A DNA stretch of 64,000 bases. It comes from Vitreimonas flagellata. GTDB lineage: Bacteria > Pseudomonadota > Alphaproteobacteria > Caulobacterales > Aquidulcibacteraceae. The DNA lies in the NCBI RefSeq assembly GCF_004634425.1, contig NZ_SBJL01000003.1:372001-436000 (forward strand), written 5' to 3'. Shown here piece by piece: positions 1 through 8,973 of the stretch. A program made the position numbers and the translations under genes. The stretch's first letter is position 1. Each line of letters starts with the position of its first letter. A model generated the notes under the pieces. That model made no database searches. It saw only the letters and a list, made by a program, of their open reading frames with translations, and was not told the DNA's origin.

Positions 1-39
1 CGGGCGCCGCACTATGTGCTAGGTTTGCGCCCGAATCTC

Positions 40-1920
40 ATGCCCATCCGCCGTCTGCCCCCCGAAGCTGTGAACCGCATCGCCGCTGGCGAGGTGATCG
101 AACGCCCCGCCGCCGCCGTGAAGGAGTTGGTGGAGAACGCGCTGGACGCGGGCGCCAAACGTGTGGCGATCCGCATCGAGCGCGGCGGTTTGGGTCTCAT
201 CTCGATCGAGGATGACGGCGGCGGTATTCCTCGGGATGAGTTGCCGCTGGCGGTGGAGCGTCACGCGACGTCGAAGCTGGTCGCCGAGACCAATGGCGAC
301 GTCGATCTGTTGAACATTTTCACAATGGGCTTTCGCGGCGAGGCGTTGCCGTCGATCGGCGCAGTGGCGCGACTCTCGATCGTGTCGAAGGCGCGCGGCG
401 CGAATGATGCGTGGGCGATCGAAGTTGAAGGCGGCGCGCTGCATCCGGTGAAGCCTTCGGCTTGGGCGGCTTTGAGTGAGCACGGCACGCGCGTTGAAGT
501 CCGCGATCTTTTCTTTGCGACGCCTGCGCGTTTGAAATTCATGAAGTCTGAGCGCGCCGAGATGATGGCGGTGTCGGATGTGGTCAAGCGCCTGGCGATG
601 GCGCGGCCGGACGTGGCGTTTCTGTTGGAGCATGATGGCCGCGCCAATTTACGGCTGAGTGCGGAGGCTGATCCAGAGAACGAAGGCCGGCGCGCACGGC
701 TGGCCGCGATCCTCGGCGCGGACTTTGCGCCGAATTGTATTTTGCTCGATCAAAAGCGCGACAGTGTGCGGCTTTCGGGCTTTGCCGGTCTGCCGACGTT
801 TCATCGCGGCACGCGCGAGCACCAGCATTTGTTCGTCAATGGCCGGCCGGTGAAAGACAAGCTGATTGTCGGTGCGGTGCGCGCGGCGTATCAGGATTTG
901 TTGGCGCGTGATCGCCATCCGGTGGCGGCGTTGTTTCTGGATTTGCCGGCGGGCGATGTGGACGTGAACGTGCACCCGGCCAAGACGGAAGTGCGGTTTC
1001 GCGATGCGGCGTTGGTGCGTGGCTTGATCGTCGGTGCGCTGTCGCATGCGTTGGCAGGCGCTGGGCATCGTGCTTCGACGACGACGGCGCAGAGTGCTTT
1101 GGGCGCGGTGCGAGCGTATGAGGCGCCGCAGCCTTTCTTGCGCCCGGCGATGCAGAATTGGGCGCTTGCCGAGCGCGCAGCGGCCGGCGATTTCATGATG
1201 CCGAGCGGGCGTGTGGAACCCTCCCCCGTTTACGGGGGAGGCGCCGAGCGCGCGGAGGGGGGCGCACTCCCCCCTCATTCAGCTTCGCTGACAGCTCCCC
1301 CGCACGCGGGGGAGCATTACGCATCGGCTGATGCCGAGTATTTTCCGCTCGGCGCCGCGCGGGCCCAAATCCATGAGACGTATATCCTCGCGCAGACCGA
1401 AGACGGCATCGTCATTGTCGATCAGCACGCGGCGCACGAGCGACTTGTGTATGAGCGCATGAAGCAAATGCTCGCCAATGGCGGTGTGCGCAGGCAGGCG
1501 CTGCTCATTCCTGAAGTCGTTGAGCTTGATCCGAGCGAGGCGGAAGCGTTGGCGGCGCGCGCGGAAGAGCTGGGGCAATTGGGTTTGGTGATCGAGCCGT
1601 TTGGCCCAGGCGCTATTCTTGTGCGCGAAACGCCGGCGCTGCTTGGGCACATCGATGCTGCGGGGATGTTGAAAGACTTGGCTGACGACATCGCCGAGCT
1701 TGGCGAAGCGCATGCGCTGAAGGAGCGGCTGGAAGAGGTCTGTTCTTCGATGGCGTGTCGCGGTTCAGTGCGCGCGGGGCGCAGGCTCACGGGCGACGAA
1801 ATGAACGCGTTGCTCCGTCAAATGGAAGCGACGCCGTTTTCCGGCCAATGCAATCACGGCCGGCCTACCTACGTTGAGTTGAAGCTCTCCGACATCGAGA
1901 AGCTGTTCGGTCGGCGCTGA
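40..1920 (+). CDS. mutL: DNA mismatch repair protein MutL (endonuclease type)
   Basis: MutL couples mismatch recognition by MutS to strand incision. The ATG at 40 gives the canonical N-terminus ([11 protein letters not shown]); the in-frame ATG at 16 would add eight atypical residues. The N-terminal GHKL ATPase shows VENALDAGA (residues 31-39), DDGGGIP (58-64) and [11 protein letters not shown] (about 97-107). The C-terminal domain carries [12 protein letters not shown], which fits the DQHA(x)2E(x)4E metal-binding motif of nicking MutL proteins, plus the downstream ACR and GQCNHGRPT motifs, so it should be an endonuclease as expected for bacteria lacking MutH. The linker holds about 33 residues encoded by a palindromic repeat element (positions 1219-1316) inserted without breaking the frame. 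About 626 residues, normal length. Confidence 0.97.
   Translation: MPIRRLPPEAVNRIAAGEVIERPAAAVKELVENALDAGAKRVAIRIERGGLGLISIEDDGGGIPRDELPLAVERHATSKLVAETNGDVDLLNIFTMGFRGEALPSIGAVARLSIVSKARGANDAWAIEVEGGALHPVKPSAWAALSEHGTRVEVRDLFFATPARLKFMKSERAEMMAVSDVVKRLAMARPDVAFLLEHDGRANLRLSAEADPENEGRRARLAAILGADFAPNCILLDQKRDSVRLSGFAGLPTFHRGTREHQHLFVNGRPVKDKLIVGAVRAAYQDLLARDRHPVAALFLDLPAGDVDVNVHPAKTEVRFRDAALVRGLIVGALSHALAGAGHRASTTTAQSALGAVRAYEAPQPFLRPAMQNWALAERAAAGDFMMPSGRVEPSPVYGGGAERAEGGALPPHSASLTAPPHAGEHYASADAEYFPLGAARAQIHETYILAQTEDGIVIVDQHAAHERLVYERMKQMLANGGVRRQALLIPEVVELDPSEAEALAARAEELGQLGLVIEPFGPGAILVRETPALLGHIDAAGMLKDLADDIAELGEAHALKERLEEVCSSMACRGSVRAGRRLTGDEMNALLRQMEATPFSGQCNHGRPTYVELKLSDIEKLFGRR
1221..1314. 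repeat. C-rich palindromic repeat element, in-frame copy inside mutL
   Basis: Two perfect hairpins bound the element: ctcccccgtttacgggggag at 1221-1240 and ctcccccgcacgcgggggag at 1295-1314. Between them lies a third inverted repeat, gagggggg (1255-1262) and cccccctc (1269-1276). The same layout (outer C-rich hairpins around a gaggggg/ccccctc core with an agcttcgctgacag-like segment) recurs at 42625-42733 and 60685-60803, so it is a dispersed repeat family. Here it lies within the coding sequence, in the MutL linker, and is read through in frame as a Gly/Pro/Ala/His-rich segment. Confidence 0.85.
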
Positions 1921-2050
1921 CGTCTCAAATACCTTGAAAACGCCCCGATTGGGCTCGTTCCGCGCTTGCGTTCGCACGCGCGGAGGAGAACATTGCCGCC
2001 TTGAGAGGGAATGCGTCGGCTGCGCGCTTCGCGGTCATCTGGGGTGATTT

Positions 2051-2968
2051 ATGAAAACTCTTATTCGTTCGGCAGCCGTAATGGCTGTGCTCTGCATGGC
2101 GGCGACGCCGGCCTACGCGCAGAACCTGAACACCGGCGCCACCGGCACGCACGGCCAGGTGCGTTTGAATGCCGGCTTCGAGCCCGATCCGCATAGCGTC
2201 ACCGTGAACGCAGGCGGCGCCATCGAAGCAACGCGCGCCAATGAATCCTGCAACGCCGGCTTCATCGCGCAGCGCCCGTCCTACTCGCTTCGCTACACGT
2301 CCGGCGATTTCCCGCTCTTCATCTATGCGCAATCGGAAGCGGACACGACGCTTGCCGTACGTACGCCGGGCGGCGCCTGGGTGTGCGACGACGATAGCGG
2401 CGGCAGCCTCAATCCGCTGGTGAGCTTCCAAACGCCAGAGCGCGGTCGCTACCAGATTTGGGTCGGCCGCTTTGGCGTCGAAGGCGAAACCGCCTCGGCT
2501 GTGCTGAGCATTTCGGAGATTGGCGCGCCGGAGCAAGCTGCCGGCGGTGCACCGGATTTCTCGCTTGAGCCGGCGTATGGCGCGGTTGAACTCGCCGCGG
2601 GCTTCATCCCTGATCCGCACTCTGTTGAAATCGCGGCGGGTGGCGCGCTTGATGCATCGCAACTCGGCGGCTCATGCGTTGGTTGGGTCGCGCAAGCGCC
2701 AGACTTCCGCGTGAATTGGACGGCGAGCGAAACCAGCCAATTGCCGCTGACGTTCCACGTCACAGCGGAAACCGACACGGTGTTGGTGATCAACGACGCT
2801 GAAGGCAATTGGGTCTGCAACGACGACACGGATGGCGTTAATCCGGTTGTCTCGTTCCAAGGCGCGGTGTCGGGCCAGTACGACGTCTGGGTTGGCACGT
2901 ATTCGCAGGGCGATCTGCAGCCGTCGACGCTGCACGTGACCGAAGTTTACGGGATGCCCGCCGAGTAA
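2051..2968 (+). CDS. Secreted protein with two PPC-like beta-sandwich repeats
   Basis: The protein has 305 residues with a clear Sec signal peptide (MKTLIRSAAVMAVLCMAATPAYA, cut after AYA near residue 23). The mature part is a tandem duplication of about 125 residues. Each copy runs from a conserved GFxPDPHSV start, through a GGAxxA turn, to G(A/N)WVC(D/N)DD and a final GxYxxWVGxxS strand. The Asp-rich loop and the GxYxxWVG strand resemble the bacterial pre-peptidase C-terminal (PPC) fold, an extracellular beta-sandwich that often binds calcium or helps secretion. No catalytic domain is attached. An SD-like ggggtg precedes the ATG and a strong terminator follows, so it is probably monocistronic. 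The specific role is unknown. Confidence 0.8.
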   Translation: MKTLIRSAAVMAVLCMAATPAYAQNLNTGATGTHGQVRLNAGFEPDPHSVTVNAGGAIEATRANESCNAGFIAQRPSYSLRYTSGDFPLFIYAQSEADTTLAVRTPGGAWVCDDDSGGSLNPLVSFQTPERGRYQIWVGRFGVEGETASAVLSISEIGAPEQAAGGAPDFSLEPAYGAVELAAGFIPDPHSVEIAAGGALDASQLGGSCVGWVAQAPDFRVNWTASETSQLPLTFHVTAETDTVLVINDAEGNWVCNDDTDGVNPVVSFQGAVSGQYDVWVGTYSQGDLQPSTLHVTEVYGMPAE

Positions 2969-2991
2969 GCATTTCCTTCCGCGAAAACATT

Positions 2992-3030
2992 GGGCCGCGT
3001 TGCGACAGCAGCGCGGCCCTTTTGTTTTTT
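2992..3030 (+). terminator. Rho-independent terminator
   Basis: A GC-rich hairpin, gggccgcg (2992-2999) pairing with cgcggccc (3012-3019), is followed by ttttgtttttt. It ends the PPC-repeat gene, and the T-run overlaps the stop codon of the convergent gloA-like gene. Confidence 0.9.
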
Positions 3031-3469
3031 ACCAGGCGCCGGTGTTCTGCATCGACGCCCACGGCTCTTGCGGCGGCAAGCGATCGCCTTCTTGCAAGAG
3101 TTCGATCGAGATGCCGTCCGGCGAGCGCACGAACGCCATGTGGCCGTCGCGCGGCGGGCGATTGATCGTGACGCCCGCATCCATCAGCTTTTGGCAGAGC
3201 GCGTAGATGTCCTTCACGCGATAGGCGAGGTGGCCGAAATTGCGACCGCCGCCATATTCCTTCTCGTCCCAATTGTGGGTGAGCTCGACCATCGGCGCTT
3301 TGCGTTCACGTGCGAGGTCGACGTCTTCGGGGGCTGCAAGAAACACCAGCGTGAAGCGGCCCGCTTGGTTGTCCATGCGGCTCATCTCGACCAGGCCGAG
3401 CTTGGCGCAGAAGAAATCGAGTGCGGCGTCGAGATCGCCGACGCGGATCATGGTGTGCAAATAGCGCAT
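3029..3469 (-). CDS. gloA: Lactoylglutathione lyase (glyoxalase I)
   Basis: This cytoplasmic VOC-fold metalloenzyme isomerises the methylglyoxal-glutathione hemithioacetal to S-lactoylglutathione. The 146-residue protein has two beta-alpha-beta-beta-beta modules. The expected metal ligands can be placed: His5 in MRYLHTM, Glu in MVELTHNWD (about 62), His in NFGHLAYRV (about 79) and Glu in GISIELLQ (about 124). [18 protein letters not shown] is typical of GloA. The gene is convergent with the upstream secreted-protein gene and reads in the same direction as the Nudix gene behind it, 28 bases away, so the two may be co-transcribed. Confidence 0.93.
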   Translation of the reverse strand: MRYLHTMIRVGDLDAALDFFCAKLGLVEMSRMDNQAGRFTLVFLAAPEDVDLARERKAPMVELTHNWDEKEYGGGRNFGHLAYRVKDIYALCQKLMDAGVTINRPPRDGHMAFVRSPDGISIELLQEGDRLPPQEPWASMQNTGAW

Positions 3470-3497
3470 GGAAACTCCTTGGCCGCTTATGTAGCGC

Positions 3498-3971
3498 CTA
3501 CCAATGCGCGCTCAATGGCGCGCCCTCGAACAATTCAGCGATGCGGCGACGCGTGCCCTTGGTGACGCCCTCCGGCAGCGCGTCGGCGGCGAAGAAGCCG
3601 CGCTCGGCGATCTCGCCTTCGCTTGAAGGCGGGCATGGGCGCCACGCATCGAAGCGGTAAAGTGCGATGTGGTCATTTGGGAAATTGGCATGGTTGGAGA
3701 AGAATCCGATCAGCGCGGGCGGGGCTGTGGCTTCGACGCCGCCTTCCTCGACCATCTCGCGCATGATGGCGTCGATGGCGGCTTCGCCACCCTCCACGCC
3801 GCCGCCGGGCAGGTGCCATCCGGCGGCGTAGGTGTGGCGTACGAGCAGGATGCGGCCTTCGCTGTCGAGTGCGACGCCGCGCACGCCGAGCGTCATCCCG
3901 CGCCGCATCCGCCACCAAGTGCGGAAGATCGGCGTGATCACAGGCTCGAAGCGCATACGCCATTCACTCAT
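3498..3971 (-). CDS. Nudix hydrolase
   Basis: The Nudix box [23 protein letters not shown] (residues about 55-77) fits GX5EX7REUXEEXGU, so this should be a Mg-dependent pyrophosphohydrolase acting on a nucleoside-diphosphate-linked compound. The start chosen is [10 protein letters not shown] at 3971; the open frame extends a further 35 codons upstream but that stretch would overlap the folP promoter region and does not look like a Nudix N-terminus. The substrate cannot be read from the sequence. The protein has 157 residues, typical of single-domain members. It is divergent from folP with 86 bases between the starts. Confidence 0.9.
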   Translation of the reverse strand: MSEWRMRFEPVITPIFRTWWRMRRGMTLGVRGVALDSEGRILLVRHTYAAGWHLPGGGVEGGEAAIDAIMREMVEEGGVEATAPPALIGFFSNHANFPNDHIALYRFDAWRPCPPSSEGEIAERGFFAADALPEGVTKGTRRRIAELFEGAPLSAHW

Positions 3972-4057
3972 TGTTTCGACTTCAATTCTTTCATTTGCGC
4001 ACGTTTCCGTGAGAATGGTGTTCCGTTGCGCCGTCAACTGCGGAGGAAACTTGCGCC

Positions 4058-4909
4058 GTGGAACCTGCGCTGTCATCCGCGCCCGCCATGAGCCAATTCA
4101 TTTTTCCGCCGCCAAGATTGGTCGGCGGACCATACGTTATGGGCATCCTCAATGTGACGCCCGATTCCTTCTCCGATGGCGGCGCTGACGAAGCGGCGGC
4201 GCCGCGCGCGCTGGCCATGCTGGACGCTGGCGCAGACATCATCGATGTCGGCGGTGAGTCCACGCGGCCGGGTGCGGAGCCTGTGTCCGAGGGCGAAGAG
4301 ATCGCGCGCGTCGTGCCGGTGATCGCAGCTCTGCGCGCGGCGACGAAGGCGGCAATTTCGATTGATACGATGAAGCCGGGCGTGGCGCTGGCGGCCATGT
4401 CTGCGGGCGCGAACATTTGGAATGATGTGTTCGCACTGCAGGCGCCGGGCGCACTGGAGACGGCGGCGGCGCTGCATAAGCCGGTGGTGCTGATGCATAT
4501 GCAGGGCGAGCCGCGCACGATGCAGGCTGAGCCGCGCTACGACGACGTTGTGGCGGAGGTGATCGCGTTTCTGCGCGCGCGCGTGGCGGCGGCGGAAGCG
4601 AAGGGTGTGAGCGATATTTGGGTCGATCCGGGGATCGGCTTCGGCAAAACAGTTCAGCACAATCTGGCGCTGCTAAGCGCAGTGGCGCGGATCAAGCGCG
4701 AAGTTGGTCGCCCAGTGCTGATCGGCGCGTCGCGCAAGCGTTTCATTGCCTCGATTGACGAACGCGCGAAGAATGCCGCGAAAGATCGCCTCGGCGGCTC
4801 GGTCGCGGCGGCGTTGCTGGCGGCGCAGCAAGGCGCTGAGATGGTGCGCGTGCACGACGTGGCTGAAACCGTGCAAGCGCTGAAGCTCTGGCGCGCGACG
4901 CAAGGCTAA
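4058..4909 (+). CDS. folP: Dihydropteroate synthase
   Basis: FolP condenses 6-hydroxymethyl-dihydropterin diphosphate with p-aminobenzoate in folate synthesis and is the sulfonamide target. Signatures include VMGILNVTPDSFSDGG, a conserved (S/A)GADIIDVGGESTRPGA, IWNDV and a C-terminal GASRKRFI loop. The start is a GTG at 4058 preceded by ggagga at 4042-4047; an internal ATG at 4088 is an alternative that would lose ten residues. The stop overlaps the stop codon of convergent kptA by two bases. The length, 283 residues, is normal. Confidence 0.96.
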   Translation: MEPALSSAPAMSQFIFPPPRLVGGPYVMGILNVTPDSFSDGGADEAAAPRALAMLDAGADIIDVGGESTRPGAEPVSEGEEIARVVPVIAALRAATKAAISIDTMKPGVALAAMSAGANIWNDVFALQAPGALETAAALHKPVVLMHMQGEPRTMQAEPRYDDVVAEVIAFLRARVAAAEAKGVSDIWVDPGIGFGKTVQHNLALLSAVARIKREVGRPVLIGASRKRFIASIDERAKNAAKDRLGGSVAAALLAAQQGAEMVRVHDVAETVQALKLWRATQG

Positions 4910-5445
4910 ACGCGGCGCAGGTAGAGCGCGGGTACGGCATCCGTTAGCCACACTTGGTTTTCGGTGACGAAAAAGCTGTGGCCGTCGGCATGCATCCCGG
5001 AGGCGTCGATCGCGAGCAAGACTGGCTTGCCGCGGCGAGCGCCAACCCGCTCGGCGGTTTGAATGTCTGGCGATAGATGCACGTGATGTCGTTGCATCTT
5101 CTGGAGGCCGTCCGCGTGGATGGCGGCGAGGAAGCGGTCGACGGTGCCGTGGTAGAGTGTCTCTGGCGGTTGTGTTGGTGCGAGCGCCAGATCGACAGCG
5201 ACGGAATGGCCTTGCCGCGCACGAATGCGGTTTAGGTCCGGTGAAAGTTCGAAACGCTGTTTGTCGCTCTGCTCGACCAGGGCCAGCAGCGTATCGATGT
5301 CGTTCGGTAGGCCGTCGCGGCTGAGCGCGCCTGGGAGGTCATCGACGGCCGTCCAGCCTTGCGCATCGAGCGTCAGTCCGGCCGCGTCGGGCTGATGCCG
5401 TAGCCAATACGAAAGCGTCTTGGAAATGCGGACATAGTCGGCCAT
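4906..5445 (-). CDS. kptA: RNA 2'-phosphotransferase (Tpt1/KptA family)
   Basis: KptA/Tpt1 removes an internal RNA 2'-phosphate by transferring it to NAD. In eukaryotes this completes tRNA splicing, while in bacteria no matching substrate pathway is firmly known. The family landmarks are present: SKTLSYWLRHQPDAAG (residues about 8-23), RIRARQGHSV with the conserved Arg and His, LYHGTV, HVHLSPD and RRGKPVLLAIDA. The ATG at 5445 gives the standard start MADYVRISK; 179 residues is normal. The start codon lies only ten bases from the divergent thiD ATG, and the stop overlaps that of folP. Confidence 0.93.
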   Translation of the reverse strand: MADYVRISKTLSYWLRHQPDAAGLTLDAQGWTAVDDLPGALSRDGLPNDIDTLLALVEQSDKQRFELSPDLNRIRARQGHSVAVDLALAPTQPPETLYHGTVDRFLAAIHADGLQKMQRHHVHLSPDIQTAERVGARRGKPVLLAIDASGMHADGHSFFVTENQVWLTDAVPALYLRRV

Positions 5446-5455
5446 GTGAAGCCTC

Positions 5456-6277
5456 ATGGCACAAGCGCTCACAAAACCCAAAGGCCGCGTTCTCATTATC
5501 GCCGGGTCGGATTCCGGCGGTGGGGCGGGGATTCAGGCTGACATCAAGACGGTGACGGCGCTGGGCGGCTACGCGATGACGTCGATCACGGCCGTCACCG
5601 TGCAGAATACATTGGGCGTGACCGGCGTTCACGCGGTGCCGGTGGATGTTGTCAAAGCGCAGATCGAGGTCGTGATGGGCGATCTGGGCGCGGATACCTG
5701 GAAGCTCGGCATGCTGGGCTCTGCCGATCACGTGCGCGCCGTACTCGATGCATGGCATGCCTTTGGCGCGGGCGTGCCGATCGTGTTGGACCCGGTGATG
5801 ATCGCGAAGGGCGGCGCGTCTTTGCTGGCGCAAGACGCGATCGAAGTGATCCGCGAGCAGCTCGTGCCTGTGTCCGCGATCGTCACGCCCAACGCGCCGG
5901 AAGCGGAAGCGCTGACCGGCGTCGAAGTGCGCGATCTCGATGGGCAGATGATCGCGGCTGAGATTCTGGTTGAGCAATTGGGCGCGTATTCGGCGCTGGT
6001 GAAGGGCGGCCATATCGACGGAGAGATCGTGCGCGACGTGCTGCTGACCCGCGAAGGCTATCGCGTGTTTGAAAGTCCGCGCATCGACACGCGCGCCACG
6101 CACGGCACGGGCTGCACGTTGGCGTCGGCCATTGCCGCGTACAATGCGCAAGGGACGGACATCCCGAACTCAGTGGAGAAAGGCCGCGCTTACCTCATGG
6201 ACGCGATCCGCAATGCGCCGGGGTTTGGCCAGGGCCACCAGCCGCTTGGCCACGCTTGGCCCTGCAAGCTCGCCTAA
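5456..6277 (+). CDS. thiD: Hydroxymethylpyrimidine/phosphomethylpyrimidine kinase
   Basis: ThiD phosphorylates hydroxymethylpyrimidine twice for thiamine synthesis. It is a ribokinase-fold enzyme: IAGSDSGGGAGIQADIKT near the N-terminus binds the pyrimidine, DPVMIAKGG and TPNAPEAEAL are in the core, and THGTGCTLASAIAA is the anion-hole/catalytic Asp-Cys region of this subfamily. The length is 273 residues. No other thiamine gene is nearby. The promoter must overlap kptA on the other strand because the two start codons are ten bases apart. Confidence 0.95.
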   Translation: MAQALTKPKGRVLIIAGSDSGGGAGIQADIKTVTALGGYAMTSITAVTVQNTLGVTGVHAVPVDVVKAQIEVVMGDLGADTWKLGMLGSADHVRAVLDAWHAFGAGVPIVLDPVMIAKGGASLLAQDAIEVIREQLVPVSAIVTPNAPEAEALTGVEVRDLDGQMIAAEILVEQLGAYSALVKGGHIDGEIVRDVLLTREGYRVFESPRIDTRATHGTGCTLASAIAAYNAQGTDIPNSVEKGRAYLMDAIRNAPGFGQGHQPLGHAWPCKLA

Positions 6278-6351
6278 CAGGCGAGCGGACTTCACCCTTG
6301 AACGGGGTTGGCGCTGGCGCGGGCGCGCGCCACCTTGCATAGGTGAACCCC

Positions 6352-7335
6352 ATGAAAATCTGGATCGTGCACGCCTTCACGGATCGCGTTTTCGCCGGCA
6401 ACCCCGCCGCGGTGGTGCCGCTTGAGCGCTGGCTGCCGGACGCCACGCTGCAGGCGATCGCGACCGAGAATAAGCTCTCCGAAACCGCGTTCGTGGTGCC
6501 GACGGGGCTGAAGGGCAATTACCAGCTGCGTTGGTTTACGCCGGCGACGGAAGTGCCGATCTGCGGTCACGCCACGTTGGCGGCTGGCGCCATCCTGATC
6601 AGCGAAATCGATCCGACGCTTGAGGTCGTGGTGTTCGACACGCACGCGGGCGCGCTGATCGTACGCAACACGCCTGAAGGCTACACGCTCGATTTGCCGC
6701 GCAAGCAGCGCACGCCGTGGACGCCGGATGATGACGTGAGCGCAGCGCTTGGCGGCTTTGAGCTGATCGATGCTTTCGTCGGTGAATACGCCAACGTCGT
6801 GCTCGACAGCGAAGCTGAGCTGCTGGCGATGAAGCCCGATATTGCCGCGATCAACACGGTGGTGCGTGGGCCGCGTCAGGGCTGCTTGGTGGTGTCGGCG
6901 CCGGCGGATGAGGGCAAGCCGTACGATTTCGTGCAGCGTTTCTTCGCGCCGGGCGCGGGCGTGGATGAAGACCCGGTGACGGGTTCGGCGTTCGCGGACA
7001 CCGCACCCTATTGGTGCGATCGCTTCGATCTGGAGAGCGTGGTCGGCAGCCAGATGTCGCGGCGCGGCGGCTTTGTGCGTGCGGTGCAGACGCTCGCGAG
7101 TGTGCGTTTGCTGGGGCAAGTTGCTGTCTATCTGCGCGGCGAACTCGATCCGTCACTGGCGCGACTGCACAACCGCATCGAAGCGCACCCGGAAGCGCCG
7201 AAGCGCAAGAAGCGGCGCGCGCGCGCGGCCAAGCAGCTGCCGGCGATCTTCGATGATCCGATGCTGCCAGGCTTGGAGGCTGCGCCGCCGCCGCCCACCT
7301 CGCATCCCGCGCCGCCTGACGGTGACGCGAAGTAA
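6352..7335 (+). CDS. PhzF-family epimerase/isomerase with C-terminal extension
   Basis: PhzF-family proteins are two-lobed, diaminopimelate-epimerase-fold isomerases that use an acidic residue as the general acid/base. Present are AFTDRVFAGNPAAVV, the catalytic KLSETAFV (Glu about 44), ICGHATLAA and DEDPVTGSA (about residue 203). The ATG at 6352 has aggtg just upstream and is preferred over GTG 6343. The family fold ends near residue 265; the last 60 or so residues are a basic patch (RKKRRARAAK) followed by a Pro/Ala tail and are unusual. The physiological substrate is unknown. Confidence 0.88.
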   Translation: MKIWIVHAFTDRVFAGNPAAVVPLERWLPDATLQAIATENKLSETAFVVPTGLKGNYQLRWFTPATEVPICGHATLAAGAILISEIDPTLEVVVFDTHAGALIVRNTPEGYTLDLPRKQRTPWTPDDDVSAALGGFELIDAFVGEYANVVLDSEAELLAMKPDIAAINTVVRGPRQGCLVVSAPADEGKPYDFVQRFFAPGAGVDEDPVTGSAFADTAPYWCDRFDLESVVGSQMSRRGGFVRAVQTLASVRLLGQVAVYLRGELDPSLARLHNRIEAHPEAPKRKKRRARAAKQLPAIFDDPMLPGLEAAPPPPTSHPAPPDGDAK

Positions 7336-7336
7336 T

Positions 7337-7488
7337 CAGCTTTCCGCGCGCTATGGTTAGCGGGAAATAGCTGACGCTGCGGTCGAGATATTCGACGCAT
7401 TGCAAAAACTCCCAAACGCAGGCAGGTGGTATGTGGGCCATCCGCTCCCAACGGCGGACGCTCATCTGTGAGGATGGGAGACAAGTTG
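7337..7488 (+). ncRNA. Candidate serC leader RNA upstream of the serC-serA operon
   Basis: The serC RNA motif is a known alphaproteobacterial 5'-UTR element before serC. The 150 bases here hold a hairpin, cagctttccgc (7337-7347) with gcgggaaatagctg (7360-7373), then a segment where ccatcc (7438-7443) can pair with ggatgg (7472-7477). That pairing would mask the gggag Shine-Dalgarno at 7476-7480, eight bases before the serC ATG at 7489. A competing stem, tccgc (7441-7445) with gcgga (7454-7458), is mutually exclusive with it. The structures are read from the sequence; identity with the Rfam family is inferred from position and taxon. Confidence 0.5.
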
Positions 7489-8652
7489 ATGAATACCCCC
7501 GCTAAGCCGGCGCTGCGCCCGGCTGACCCCCGCTTTTCGTCGGGACCCACCAAAAAACGCCCTGGCTGGACAGCCGATGCGTTGAAAGACGCACCGCTCG
7601 GTCGTTCGCATCGCGCCAAGCCCGGCAAAGCCAAGCTCAAGGAAGCCATCGACCGAACGCGCGCCGTGCTCGGCGTGCCGGCTGATTTCAAGATCGGCAT
7701 CGTGCCCGCGTCCGATACGGGCGCGATCGAGATGGCGATGTGGTCGATGCTTGGTGCAAAGCCGGTCGATATCTTCGCCTGGGAAAGCTTCGGCGAAGAA
7801 TGGGTGACCGACGCCAAGCAATTGAAGCTCGATTTCAAGGCCCACACGGCCAGTTACGGCGCGCTGCCCAACCTCGCCGCCGCGCGCAAAGATGCGGACA
7901 TTATCTTCACACAGAACGGTACGACGTCGGGCGTGAAAGTGCCGAATTTCGATTGGATCGCCGCTGATCGCGACGGCATCACGATCAATGATGCGACCAG
8001 CGCTGTGTTTGCCCAGGCGATCGATTGGTCGAAGTGCGATGTGACGACGTTCTCCTGGCAGAAGGTGCTGGGCGGCGAAGGCGCGCACGGCATGCTGATC
8101 CTGAGCCCCCGTGCGATTGCGCGGCTGGAGAGCTACACGCCCGATCGGCCGCTGCCGAAGATTTTCCGCCTCACCAAGAAAGGCAAGGTCGATCTCGAAA
8201 TCTTCGAAGGCGCGACCATCAACACGCCGTCCTTGTTGGCCACGGAAGATTATATCGACGCGCTGAAATGGGCTGAATCGCTGGGCGGTTTGGAAGCATT
8301 GCAAGCGCGCGCTAACGCCAACGCGAAAGTGTTGGTCGATTGGGTGGCGAAGACCGATTGGGTCGATTTTCTCGCCACTGATCCGGCGACGCGTTCGAAT
8401 ACGAGCGTGTGCTTGAAGGTGGTCGATGCGCGCGTGACCGGTTTGAGCGAAGAGGCGCAAGCCGAGTTCGCGAAGAAGCTCGCGGCGTTGCTGGAGAAAG
8501 AGGGCGTGGGCCTCGATATGGGCTCGTATCGCTCGGCGCCTCCGGGCTTGCGCATCTGGTGCGGCGGCACGATCGAAGCATCTGATGTCGCGGCGCTGAC
8601 GCCGTGGATCGAGTGGGCGTTCGCAACGCTCGTCGCTGAGCTTCCCGCTTAA
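7489..8652 (+). CDS. serC: Phosphoserine aminotransferase
   Basis: SerC makes 3-phosphoserine from 3-phosphohydroxypyruvate and glutamate in serine synthesis, with a second role in pyridoxal phosphate synthesis. It is a PLP-dependent fold-type I enzyme: the Schiff-base lysine lies in [17 protein letters not shown], and NGTTSGV and NDATSAVF are cofactor-pocket motifs. The N-terminus [13 protein letters not shown] is typical of the alphaproteobacterial/actinobacterial-type enzyme. The start ATG at 7489 follows gggag. First gene of an apparent operon serC, MazG-like, serA. Confidence 0.96.
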   Translation: MNTPAKPALRPADPRFSSGPTKKRPGWTADALKDAPLGRSHRAKPGKAKLKEAIDRTRAVLGVPADFKIGIVPASDTGAIEMAMWSMLGAKPVDIFAWESFGEEWVTDAKQLKLDFKAHTASYGALPNLAAARKDADIIFTQNGTTSGVKVPNFDWIAADRDGITINDATSAVFAQAIDWSKCDVTTFSWQKVLGGEGAHGMLILSPRAIARLESYTPDRPLPKIFRLTKKGKVDLEIFEGATINTPSLLATEDYIDALKWAESLGGLEALQARANANAKVLVDWVAKTDWVDFLATDPATRSNTSVCLKVVDARVTGLSEEAQAEFAKKLAALLEKEGVGLDMGSYRSAPPGLRIWCGGTIEASDVAALTPWIEWAFATLVAELPA

Positions 8653-8676
8653 TCCACTCCATCACGGAGCATCGCC

Positions 8677-8973
8677 ATGCCGCGCGAAACCAGCGCTAGC
8701 ATTGCCGCTTGGGGCGCTGAGACGTTCGGCGAGGTCAACGATCTCGCTGTTCTGATCCAGCGCGCCCGCGCCGAGTTCGAGGAATTGTCCGCCGCCGTGC
8801 GCGCGGGCGACGAAAACGAGATCGGCGCGGAAGCGGCGGACGTGATGATCCTGCTGCACCGCGTGCTCGGTATCCTCGGCAAAGATTTGGCCGAGGAAGT
8901 CGACGCGAAAATGAACATCAACCGAAACCGGCAATGGCGCCTGAGCGGCGACGGCGTCGGGCAACATGAGTAA
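8677..8973 (+). CDS. MazG-like nucleotide pyrophosphohydrolase
   Basis: This small all-alpha protein of 98 residues has the acidic MazG arrangement EFEELSAAV (about residues 30-38) followed by EIGAEAADVMILLHRV, i.e. ExxE with a downstream ExxD, which binds Mg in MazG/dUTPase-2-type pyrophosphatases. The tail KMNINRNRQW is common in this group. It lies 24 bases after serC and 13 bases before serA and so is almost certainly co-transcribed with them. The nucleotide substrate is not apparent. Its link to serine biosynthesis, if any, is only positional. Confidence 0.82.
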   Translation: MPRETSASIAAWGAETFGEVNDLAVLIQRARAEFEELSAAVRAGDENEIGAEAADVMILLHRVLGILGKDLAEEVDAKMNINRNRQWRLSGDGVGQHE

